Source: JAOUEE01 sp051011595
GTDB taxonomy: Bacteria > Actinomycetota > Acidimicrobiia > Acidimicrobiales > SHLQ01
Length of the DNA stretch: 13,559 nt
Direction of reading: 5' to 3'
Assembly: GCA_051011595.1 (NCBI GenBank)
Contig: JBPCTQ010000121.1
Coordinates: 1 to 13,559 of the forward strand
In this document: in pieces, positions 6,613 to 12,926 of the stretch
Layout of the letters: each line of letters begins with the position of its first letter
Numbering within the stretch: position 1 is the stretch's first letter
The notes under the pieces: model-generated
The model's input: the letters and a program-made list of their open reading frames with translations, nothing else
Database searches by the model: none
Told to the model about the DNA's origin: nothing
Program-made: the position numbers and the translations under genes

Positions 6613-7158
6613 ATGGCTGACTACGACACATTCGTCCTCTTCGGGGCTGCGTACTCGAGCCAGGCGGCGGCCGAGCTCGACTACGAAGCGGTGAAATCGC
6701 TCTATTACGACTGGCAGCTCATCGACAACTTCGATGCGGCCATCGTCACCAAACGAGACGACGGCAAGGTCAAGATCCTCCACAAACACGAACAGCCCAC
6801 CCGCAAGGGCGGCTGGCGGGGTGCCGGTATCGGTCTGGCCACCGGCGCGGTGATCGCCTTGTTTCCGGCCGCCGCCATCGGCAGCGGTTTGTTGGCCGTC
6901 ACCACCGGTGGCGGTGCGGCCATCGGGGCCATCGCGGGTCATGTCTCCAAAGGCATGAGCCGCGGTGACCTCAAGGAGCTCGGCGAACAGCTCGACATCG
7001 GCGAGACCGGGTTGATCGTGGTTGCTGCGGCCGATGTCGAGAGCAAGGTGGAGGCCGCCATCCAACAGGCCTCGGGCATGATCAAGAAGCAGATCGCCGC
7101 CAACGAAGCCGAGCTGACCGACGAGGTGACCGAAGCAGCCGGGGAGGCCGACGCCTAG
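6613..7158 (+). CDS. DUF1269-type membrane-associated protein
   Basis: A 181-residue protein of unknown function that matches the DUF1269 pattern: an N-terminal alpha/beta part (1-50), a KVKILHKHEQPTRKGGWRG link (52-70), then a Gly/Ala-rich hydrophobic stretch of GxxxG type at about 70-110, followed by a return strand (LIVVAAADVE, 134-143) and a charged helical tail. The hydrophobic centre could insert in the membrane or oligomerise as a glycine zipper. The ATG is supported by AAGGGAG at 6598-6604. It is the first gene of the small-protein cluster and diverges from the sulfatase operon. Proteins of this type often occur beside SHOCT and DUF6325 genes in actinobacteria, in my recollection in stress-related settings; no biochemical role is established to my knowledge. 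Confidence 0.75.
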   Translation: MADYDTFVLFGAAYSSQAAAELDYEAVKSLYYDWQLIDNFDAAIVTKRDDGKVKILHKHEQPTRKGGWRGAGIGLATGAVIALFPAAAIGSGLLAVTTGGGAAIGAIAGHVSKGMSRGDLKELGEQLDIGETGLIVVAAADVESKVEAAIQQASGMIKKQIAANEAELTDEVTEAAGEADA

Positions 7159-7269
7159 ACCGCCGGTTGCGACGGCCTCCGGCACCGCTCGGATCTCGAA
7201 CGGGCGGGTCCTGTCGTGCTAGAGAGGCAGTGATCTCGGCACCCTGGCCGTCGGTCACGAAAGGACCCC

Positions 7270-7668
7270 ATGCCCATCGTTGCTGCCTTCAGTCTCGGCG
7301 ACCTGATCATCAGCATGGTGGTGTTGTTCGGTCTGGCTCTGCTGCTCTGGTTGTTCATCACCGTGTTGATCGATGTCTTCCGCGACGGGTCGCTGTCGGG
7401 ATGGGCCAAGGCACTGTGGACAGTGCTGGTCATCGTGTTGCCGGTCATCGGCGTGTGCGCCTATCTGGTGGTGCGGGGCGAGTTCATGCACGAGCGGATA
7501 CAGCAGCGGAGCGGCACCCGTGCCGGGCTGGCCGACGAGCATCGTCACCACGCGGCCAGCCCGTCGTCACGAGCCGACGAGCTGGGGAAACTGAAGCGGT
7601 TGCACGACGACGGCGTGCTTACCGACACCGAGTTCGCTGCGCAGAAAGCCTGGGTGCTGGGAAGTTGA
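7270..7668 (+). CDS. Two-TM PLDc_N-like protein with C-terminal SHOCT domain
   Basis: A 132-residue membrane protein. TM helices at about 10-36 and 48-68 flank a short VLIDVFRDGSLSGWAKALW segment, the hallmark of the phospholipase-D-like N-terminal (PLDc_N) module; no phospholipase HKD motif is present, so no enzymatic role is implied. A low-complexity linker (72-101) leads to a SHOCT domain at 102-131 (DELGKLKRLHDDGVLTDTEFAAQK), a short helical module thought to mediate oligomerisation. The ATG is supported by GAAAGGA. It begins 111 bp after the DUF1269 gene; that gap holds a GTGCTAGAG stretch that could be a separate weak promoter, so membership in one operon is likely but not proven. Confidence 0.8.
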   Translation: MPIVAAFSLGDLIISMVVLFGLALLLWLFITVLIDVFRDGSLSGWAKALWTVLVIVLPVIGVCAYLVVRGEFMHERIQQRSGTRAGLADEHRHHAASPSSRADELGKLKRLHDDGVLTDTEFAAQKAWVLGS

Positions 7669-7720
7669 TGCGGTTCGGGCCATGATGGCGCCAGTTCCTG
7701 ATCAGTAGCGAGGAGATGTC

Positions 7721-8161
7721 ATGACCGATATCGACGAGATGGGTCCCATCGATTGGTTGATCATCGAGTTCGATCGCCCGTTCACCGGTGAGGCCATCGG
7801 ACCGCTGCTCGATCTGGTCGAACGTGGGTTGATCCGGATTCTCGACATCGCGGTGGTGGTCAAGGACGCTGACGGCAGCGTGGTGGCCATGGAGATTGCC
7901 GAACTCCCCGGCGACGAAGCACCACACCTGGAGGTGTTCGTTGGTGCATCGACCGGCCTGTTGGGCGAGGACGACCTGAACGCGGCCGGCTCGGCCATGG
8001 AGAGCGGCACCCGTGCGGTGATGCTGGTGTACGAAAACGCCTGGGCCGCACCGTTCGCGGTGGCCGTGCGCCAAGCCGGTGGTCGGGTCATCGACGACGG
8101 CCGAATTCCGGTGCAATCGATCATTGCCGCCCTCGACGATCTCGAGGCGGCCGAGGGCTGA
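7721..8161 (+). CDS. DUF6325 family protein
   Basis: A soluble protein of 146 residues of unknown function. Family hallmarks are the N-terminal MGPIDWLIIEFD, FTGEAIGPLLDLVERGLIRILDIAVVVKDADGSV (split by beta/alpha elements), the GLLGEDDL loop, and VYENAWAAPFAVAVRQAGG near 107-125. Family members are typically paired with SHOCT proteins in actinobacteria, and that holds here on both sides. The ATG at 7721 has GAGGAG in front. It lies 52 bp after the PLDc_N/SHOCT gene and 40 bp before the next SHOCT gene, all on one strand, so co-transcription is plausible. The fold suggested by alternating strands and helices could be a ferredoxin-like ligand or scaffold domain, which is a guess. Confidence 0.8.
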   Translation: MTDIDEMGPIDWLIIEFDRPFTGEAIGPLLDLVERGLIRILDIAVVVKDADGSVVAMEIAELPGDEAPHLEVFVGASTGLLGEDDLNAAGSAMESGTRAVMLVYENAWAAPFAVAVRQAGGRVIDDGRIPVQSIIAALDDLEAAEG

Positions 8162-8201
8162 TCCGGCCCTCGACGAACCCCATCCGAAAGGAGTCAACGA
8201 C

Positions 8202-8525
8202 ATGCCAAGACGACGAGGTGGCCTGGTGCGTGGTGTGGCCCGCACCGCGGCAGTAGCCGGTACGGCCAGCGCAGTGAGCGGCCGGGTGCACCGCCGCCAG
8301 AACGAGAAGTGGTCCCAGGAGCAACAAACCTCGGTGGCCCAACAGCAGGCCATCTACGACCAGGGGGTGGCCGACGCCAGCGCGGCGCCGCCCCCTCCGC
8401 CACCCCCGGCCGACGACGGCGACGACCGCATCGCCCAACTGGAACGCCTGGCCAAACTGCGAGAACAAGGCATCCTCACCGACGACGAGTTCGCCGCCGA
8501 AAAGGCCAAGGTCCTCAACGGCTGA
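8202..8525 (+). CDS. Small SHOCT-domain protein with polyproline linker
   Basis: A 107-residue protein. A basic N-terminus (MPRRRGG) and a short Ala/Gly/Val-rich helix at about 8-27 may associate with the membrane; a Gln-rich helix (33-56) and seven prolines (63-69) lead to a C-terminal SHOCT domain at about 76-106 (LERLAKLREQGILTDDEFAAEK). This domain closely resembles that of the two-TM protein three genes earlier, so the two could interact. I chose ATG at 8202 because GAAAGGAG is 8 nt upstream; an open frame from 8079 is a shadow of the DUF6325 gene. Function unknown. Confidence 0.82.
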   Translation: MPRRRGGLVRGVARTAAVAGTASAVSGRVHRRQNEKWSQEQQTSVAQQQAIYDQGVADASAAPPPPPPPADDGDDRIAQLERLAKLREQGILTDDEFAAEKAKVLNG

Positions 8526-8558
8526 GTTCCCCGTTCCGGCGGGTCAGGTCAGAAGCCT

Positions 8559-9764
8559 CTAAAGAGGCAATCCGAAGATCAAGATGGTGGCCATGATCAG
8601 CCCGATGAGGGCGGAGAAGGCCACCATCTTGGGTTCTCCCTTGCGTCGGGCCAGGTACCCCGACAGGGCCGCCTGCACCATGAAGTAGGTGGCGAACACC
8701 CGCGAGGCCAGGTTGACCGCCACGTTGATGTCGGTGAACAGCAGCACGAGGATGGCCGGCAGCAAGATGGCCAGGAAGCTGAGTTTGCGCGGCACCTTGG
8801 CGGTGACGAGCATGTCGCTGCGCGACGACGTGGCGCCGATGATGGCGGCGGTCTGGCTGCCGATCGCGGCCACCAGCAGCAACCAGGGGAAGGCGTCGCC
8901 GATCTGTTCGGCGGCGAAGAAGATGGCGGTGCCTTCGGCCGCGTTGTCGCCGGGTGGCAGAAACAAGACCATCAGTGACAGCACGAGCACGGTGAACACC
9001 GCGGTGGAGATGTACTGGGCGAGACGCATGGTGGAGATCCGGGTCTCGGCTGCGAACCGGACCCCGATGTACCGGGCCGCCTCGAAGCCCTGGACCATGG
9101 CGAACAACCCGATGATCTTGCGTATGTCCTCGGTGCCCACGGCGGGCGACTCGCCGACTTCCCAGCGACCGCCCAGGAGTTGTTGCACGTTGTAGATCAA
9201 GAAGGCGACCAGCACACCGATCACGGCCGAGATGTTGAACGCCGTGGTTCGGTCGCCCTGTTTGTTGAGCCACGCCATTCCGCCGAGGTACCCGATGAGG
9301 GCGATGCCGCCGAGATACACCGCCCCCAGAAACGTCTGACGGCCCTGGGTGAATGCGTCGAAGGGCAACAACAGCAGCGCCATCAGCAGCAGCGTGTAGT
9401 ACGCGATGTTGACGATGGACGCAGCCAGCAGCGCCCACTGGGCCGTTCGTTCGACCTTCTCGGCCGGATCGCCGGTGTCGCGCAGCGGTTCGTAGTTGCG
9501 GATGTTGTACGAGATGACGAAACCGGTGGCAATGGCCACCAGACACACACCGAGCATGGCCAGGGGAGCTGCGTAGCCGGCGAGCAACACCACGGCCGGC
9601 GACAGCATGATGAAACCGACGTCCATGATGTTGGCCAGCGGCACCACCATGGCCTGGTACCGCTCGGACCGCTGCACCCTGGGCCGGTACAGGGAGTAGG
9701 CGAGACCGAGGGCCACGAACATGCCCAATCCGACAGCCACCCACTGGTCGGCCTCGCTACGCAT
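8559..9764 (-). CDS. Polytopic membrane protein, possible transporter
   Basis: A protein of 401 residues with about 11-12 predicted TM helices spread over its full length, the first at about 6-22 and the last ending at the C-terminus. Loops are short and carry basic residues such as RRKGEPK near the end. A helix with AAIGSQTAAIIGATSSRSDMLV is reminiscent of the APC-type transporter superfamily, but I cannot name a family or substrate. Start ATG at 9762-9764 is preferred: GGGAGG is 7 nt upstream, while the GTG two codons earlier abuts the ribosome site. It converges on the SHOCT cluster and is transcribed toward it. A TAGTCT box upstream (9821-9826, minus strand) may be its promoter; the palindromic operator of the other promoters is missing. 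Confidence 0.75.
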   Translation of the reverse strand: MRSEADQWVAVGLGMFVALGLAYSLYRPRVQRSERYQAMVVPLANIMDVGFIMLSPAVVLLAGYAAPLAMLGVCLVAIATGFVISYNIRNYEPLRDTGDPAEKVERTAQWALLAASIVNIAYYTLLLMALLLLPFDAFTQGRQTFLGAVYLGGIALIGYLGGMAWLNKQGDRTTAFNISAVIGVLVAFLIYNVQQLLGGRWEVGESPAVGTEDIRKIIGLFAMVQGFEAARYIGVRFAAETRISTMRLAQYISTAVFTVLVLSLMVLFLPPGDNAAEGTAIFFAAEQIGDAFPWLLLVAAIGSQTAAIIGATSSRSDMLVTAKVPRKLSFLAILLPAILVLLFTDINVAVNLASRVFATYFMVQAALSGYLARRKGEPKMVAFSALIGLIMATILIFGLPL

Positions 9765-9820
9765 CCTCACCCCTCCCGCCGCGAAGTGGGGAAGTGGATC
9801 ACCTCGCCCGGCGCCGAACG

Positions 9821-9826
9821 AGACTA
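9821..9826 (-). promoter_or_regulatory. Candidate -10 box (TAGTCT) of the membrane-protein gene
   Basis: On the minus strand TAGTCT is identical to the kinase -10 box and fits TANNNT. It lies 57 nt upstream of the chosen ATG. No TTCACCC/GGGTGAA site is found at the expected distance, so it would be regulated differently. Confidence 0.35.
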
Positions 9827-9840
9827 GTGACGGAGGTGTG

Positions 9841-9857
9841 GGTCGAGCGATTCGACC
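9841..9857. terminator. Small hairpin downstream of ispH
   Basis: GGTCGA and TCGACC form a 6-bp stem with a GCGAT loop, starting 12 nt beyond the ispH stop on the minus strand. No T tract follows. It might end ispH transcription, or be a dyad upstream of the membrane-protein promoter. Confidence 0.22.
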
Positions 9858-9869
9858 TACACCGACGAC

Positions 9870-10901
9870 TCAGTCGAGGCCGGCCAGCACATCGCTGGCA
9901 TGGAGCTGACGGTCGTTGACCGGTGGCCGATCGGTGAGGGGACCACCCAACGCCAGGGTGGCGAAGTCATCGATGGCCCCGAGCAGGTCGCGAAGGTTGC
10001 GCGGGGGTGGGAAGTACTCGTCCTCGTCGGTGATGGATATCTCGCTGACACCATCAACCGGGGCGAGGGCGTCGATGACGGCGTTGACCAGTTCTTCGGG
10101 GGCCGAGGCGCCGGCCGTGACGCCGACGACACCGTCGAGGTCGGTTGGTAGTTCCTCGACGCCATTCACCCGATGCACCCGTGAGCAGCCGGCATCGACC
10201 GCCAGCTTGGCGAGCGCCACCGTGTTGGATGAGTTGGCCGAACCGATCACCACGACGGCATCACATCGGCTGGCGATCTCCATCAGTGCCGACTGCCGAT
10301 TGGTGGTGGCGAAGCAGAGGTCGCTGCGGCCCGGCATCCACATCTGGGGGTAACGCTCCCGCGTGGCGTCGAGCACGTCCTGCCAATCTCGGTGGCTGAG
10401 TGTGGTCTGGGCCAGCAGCGCCACCGGGTCTTCGAATTCGGGAAGTGCGTCAACCTCGTGGGGGTGCTCGACACGGTGGATCGACTCGGGCGCCACGGCC
10501 ATCGTGCCCACCGCCTCCTCGTGGCCCTCGTGCCCGACGTACACGATCTGGTAGCCCTTGCCCGCTCGAACCTTGACCTCGTGGTGCACCTTGGTGACCA
10601 GCGGACACACCGCGTCGACCACCGTGCCGCCGCCGGCTTCGGCTGCGGCCACCACCTCGGGAGCCGAACCGTGGGCCGACAACATGATGGGCGCACCGGG
10701 CGGCACGTCGGCGACGTCGTCGACGAAGATGACACCCAGATCCTCGAACCGCCGCACCACCAGTTGGTTGTGGACGATCTCGTGGTAGCAGTACACCGGC
10801 GGCTCGAAGGCCCGCACCATCCAGGCCAGCGCCTTGATGGCCATCTCCACACCGGCGCAGAACCCCCGGGGGGCGGCGAGGAGAACCTGCTGGGCGGGCA
10901 C
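9870..10901 (-). CDS. ispH: 4-hydroxy-3-methylbut-2-enyl diphosphate reductase (IspH)
   Basis: Last step of the MEP isoprenoid pathway: a 4Fe-4S enzyme that converts HMBPP to IPP and DMAPP in the cytoplasm. The three cluster cysteines are C15 (GFCAGV), C99 (DAVCPLVTKVH) and C196 (SDLCFATTNRQ). H44 (EIVHN), H77 (SAHGS), the GHEGHEEAVGT loop with the catalytic Glu near 128-129, the TTLS motif (167-170) and the GSANSSNT substrate motif are all intact. 343 residues is slightly longer than E. coli IspH, through a short C-terminal extension. The GTG start has no Shine-Dalgarno and lies 6 nt after a TATCCT box, consistent with a leaderless mRNA. It is divergent from the DinB-like gene and opposite in strand to plsC, the DUF512 gene and der. 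Confidence 0.97.
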   Translation of the reverse strand: MPAQQVLLAAPRGFCAGVEMAIKALAWMVRAFEPPVYCYHEIVHNQLVVRRFEDLGVIFVDDVADVPPGAPIMLSAHGSAPEVVAAAEAGGGTVVDAVCPLVTKVHHEVKVRAGKGYQIVYVGHEGHEEAVGTMAVAPESIHRVEHPHEVDALPEFEDPVALLAQTTLSHRDWQDVLDATRERYPQMWMPGRSDLCFATTNRQSALMEIASRCDAVVVIGSANSSNTVALAKLAVDAGCSRVHRVNGVEELPTDLDGVVGVTAGASAPEELVNAVIDALAPVDGVSEISITDEDEYFPPPRNLRDLLGAIDDFATLALGGPLTDRPPVNDRQLHASDVLAGLD

Positions 10902-10907
10902 GGCTCA

Positions 10908-10913
10908 AGGATA
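10908..10913 (-). promoter_or_regulatory. -10 box (TATCCT) of ispH, leaderless start
   Basis: Read on the minus strand, TATCCT fits TANNNT and is followed by 6 nt and then the GTG start codon. The DUF512 gene shows the identical box and spacing. No ribosome-binding site is present between them, so transcription probably starts at the GTG. Confidence 0.5.
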
Positions 10914-10962
10914 GGCACCCACAGCGACGACCGGGATCCTCGGCCATCATTGCGTGGCGGGC

Positions 10963-10968
10963 TACATT
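10963..10968 (+). promoter_or_regulatory. -10 box (TACATT) of the DinB-like gene, probable leaderless start
   Basis: TACATT fits TANNNT and ends 8 nt before the GTG start. There is no Shine-Dalgarno in this space. Together with the ispH box it forms a compact divergent promoter region of 75 bp. Confidence 0.42.
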
Positions 10969-10976
10969 GACGCCTC

Positions 10977-11504
10977 GTGAAGACGATCGACCAGACGGTC
11001 GAGATGCTCGACACCGAACAGCAACGGGTGGTCACCGCCATTCGTTCGTTGGGAGAGCGGGCCTGGACCGACACCTGCTTGGCTCGTGGCGCCCGGGCGA
11101 CGTTGGCCGACCGCGGCCACTTCGCGCTCGACCCCGACGAGTTGGACTTCACCGCGCAGGAGATCACCGGTCATCTGTGCGACAGCGCCACGGTCTTCGG
11201 CGCACGTATCAAGGTCATCCGCGAGGTCGAGCTACCGAGCTTCGGCGATTTCGACACCGCGGCGGCCGGTCGGCGCGAACGGTACCGATCCATGAGCTTC
11301 GACGCAGCCCTCGACCGCCTGATCTGGACGTTCCAGTACCTGAGGGCCCAGGTGGTGCAGATCGACGCCGACGACTTCGGGCGCGAAGGCCTCCACGAGC
11401 ACACCGGCGAGATGAGCATCGCCCAGATCGTCGAATTCCTCCCGGGTCACCTGGCCGATCACGTCGCTCAGCTCCGGGCGGTCTCGGCGTCGGCCTCTGC
11501 CTGA
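10977..11504 (+). CDS. DinB-like four-helix-bundle protein
   Basis: A 175-residue soluble protein with the DinB/YfiT-type metal triad: H66 in EITGHLCD and H158/H162 in LPGHLADHVAQL. The predicted mostly helical make-up and length fit the four-helix bundle of this superfamily. Members include thiol-dependent S-transferases (mycothiol- or bacillithiol-dependent) and damage-inducible proteins, so a thiol-transfer or detoxification role is possible in an actinobacterium, but the sequence does not settle it. The GTG start follows a TACATT box by 8 nt and lacks a ribosome site, suggesting a leaderless transcript. It lies between ispH and the DUF512 gene, with 54 bp separating it from the latter, which has its own promoter. 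Confidence 0.75.
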   Translation: MKTIDQTVEMLDTEQQRVVTAIRSLGERAWTDTCLARGARATLADRGHFALDPDELDFTAQEITGHLCDSATVFGARIKVIREVELPSFGDFDTAAAGRRERYRSMSFDAALDRLIWTFQYLRAQVVQIDADDFGREGLHEHTGEMSIAQIVEFLPGHLADHVAQLRAVSASASA

Positions 11505-11546
11505 GGGGACTGCCCTCGGCCCCGGTCGAGTTGGGATCGGCGCCAG

Positions 11547-11552
11547 TATCCT
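11547..11552 (+). promoter_or_regulatory. -10 box (TATCCT) of the DUF512/der operon, leaderless start
   Basis: TATCCT is followed by 6 nt and a GTG start, the same layout as ispH. The GGGGAG between box and start is too close to the GTG to work as a ribosome site in the usual way. Confidence 0.48.
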
Positions 11553-11558
11553 CGGGGA

Positions 11559-12926
11559 GTGTCTGCTCCGCGCGTCATCGACCTCGACGCCCACTCCGCA
11601 GCAGCCCGAGCCGGCCTCGAGGTCGGCGACGAGCTGATCTCGCTCAACGGCGTGGTGCCGCGCGACGTCATCCAGTATCAGCTGCTGACCGACGAGCCCG
11701 AGCTGGTGGTCGACGTGAATCGGGGCGGGCTGGCGCTCACCATCGAGGTCGACAAGGGGGCCGGCGAACCACTCGGCGCCGTCGTCCATTCGGCGGTGTT
11801 CGATCAGGTGCGGACCTGTGACAACCACTGTGAGTTCTGTTTCATCTATCAGTTGCCACCGGGGCTACGTGAGAGCCTGTACCTGAAGGACGACGACTAC
11901 CGCTTGTCGTTCCTCTACGGCAACTACACCACGCTCACGCGATTCACCGAGGCCGATCTCGAGCGGGTGGTCACCGAAGCGCTGTCGCCGCTGAACGTGA
12001 GCATTCACGCCACCGATCCCGAGGTGCGGGCCGACATGCTGCGCAATCGGCGAGGCGCCACCAGTCTGCGCTGGCTTCGTCAACTGCTCGATCACGGCAT
12101 CGAGGTGCACGGCCAGGTAGTGGTCTGTCCGGGGCTGAACGACGGAGATGTGCTCGACAACACCCTCGCGGGGGTCCTGGCCGACTACCCCGAGCTGGCG
12201 TCGCTGTGTGTGGTGCCGCTCGGGCTCAGCCGCTTCAACACCGAGAGCCGGATGCGGGCCCACAGCCAGGCCGAGGCGAACGCGGTGGTCGACACCATCA
12301 CGACCTGGCAGCAGCGGTTTCTGGCGGCCCTTGGGCGGCGGGTCGTGTACGGCGCCGACGAGTACTACCTGCTCGCCGATCTCCCGTTCCCCGCGGCGGA
12401 GGCCTACGACGGATTTCCGATGCATGAGGACGGTGTCGGGATGGCCCGCACGTTCGAGCGCGAGTTCACTGGTGAAGTCGACACTGCAACCGGCGTTGCC
12501 CCGGGCTTCTTCGCCTGGGTGGAGGGTGCCCCGGCTGACGGTTACCGGAGCCCTCGGCCCGGTCCTGCACAACCGGTACGCCTGCGTCCGTCGCGCTCGG
12601 CGCCAATCGCGGTGCTGACCGGCACCTTGGGGGCTCGGGTCATCGAGCCGCTGGTGGCCGAGCTCGGCCACGACGACGTCCGCGTCGTGGCCGTCGACAA
12701 CCAGTTCTTCGGCGGCAACACCGGTGTGGCCGGTCTGCTCACCGGCGAGGACCTCACCAGGGTGCGCGACGCGGAGCCCGATGGTCACCGCTACCTCTTG
12801 CCCGATGTGTGCCTGAGCCGTGGGCAGTTCCTCGACGGGGGACGGGTGGACGACCTGCCGCGGTCTGTCGAGGTGATCGGCAGCGACGGGTTGTCGCTGC
12901 GGCGAGCATTGGGAGCGAATCGATGA
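11559..12926 (+). CDS. PDZ / radical-SAM-like / DUF512 protein
   Basis: A 455-residue protein of the conserved three-part family: an N-terminal PDZ-like domain (about 1-65, with AARAGLEVGDELISLNG), a radical-SAM-like domain with a CX3CX2C cluster motif at C87, C91 and C94 (CDNHCEFCFIYQLP), and the C-terminal DUF512 region, ending in a FFGGNTGVAGLLTGEDL block. The reaction is unknown. The family occurs in actinobacteria, firmicutes and cyanobacteria and is often next to der, as here, hinting at a link to ribosome assembly or envelope metabolism. The GTG start at 11559 follows a TATCCT box by 6 nt. The stop overlaps the der ATG (ATGA), so the two are translationally coupled. Confidence 0.93.
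   Translation: MSAPRVIDLDAHSAAARAGLEVGDELISLNGVVPRDVIQYQLLTDEPELVVDVNRGGLALTIEVDKGAGEPLGAVVHSAVFDQVRTCDNHCEFCFIYQLPPGLRESLYLKDDDYRLSFLYGNYTTLTRFTEADLERVVTEALSPLNVSIHATDPEVRADMLRNRRGATSLRWLRQLLDHGIEVHGQVVVCPGLNDGDVLDNTLAGVLADYPELASLCVVPLGLSRFNTESRMRAHSQAEANAVVDTITTWQQRFLAALGRRVVYGADEYYLLADLPFPAAEAYDGFPMHEDGVGMARTFEREFTGEVDTATGVAPGFFAWVEGAPADGYRSPRPGPAQPVRLRPSRSAPIAVLTGTLGARVIEPLVAELGHDDVRVVAVDNQFFGGNTGVAGLLTGEDLTRVRDAEPDGHRYLLPDVCLSRGQFLDGGRVDDLPRSVEVIGSDGLSLRRALGANR

Noticed and set aside
8555..8568. GCCTCT/AGAGGC hairpin over the stop of the membrane-protein gene as a terminator
   Set aside because: Stem of 5-6 bp with a very small loop and no T tract, overlapping the stop codon; likely chance.
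8515..9744. 409-codon minus-strand open frame overlapping the membrane protein in another frame
   Set aside because: Arg/Gly/His-rich with no hydrophobic pattern, while the neighbouring frame gives a clean multi-helix membrane protein.
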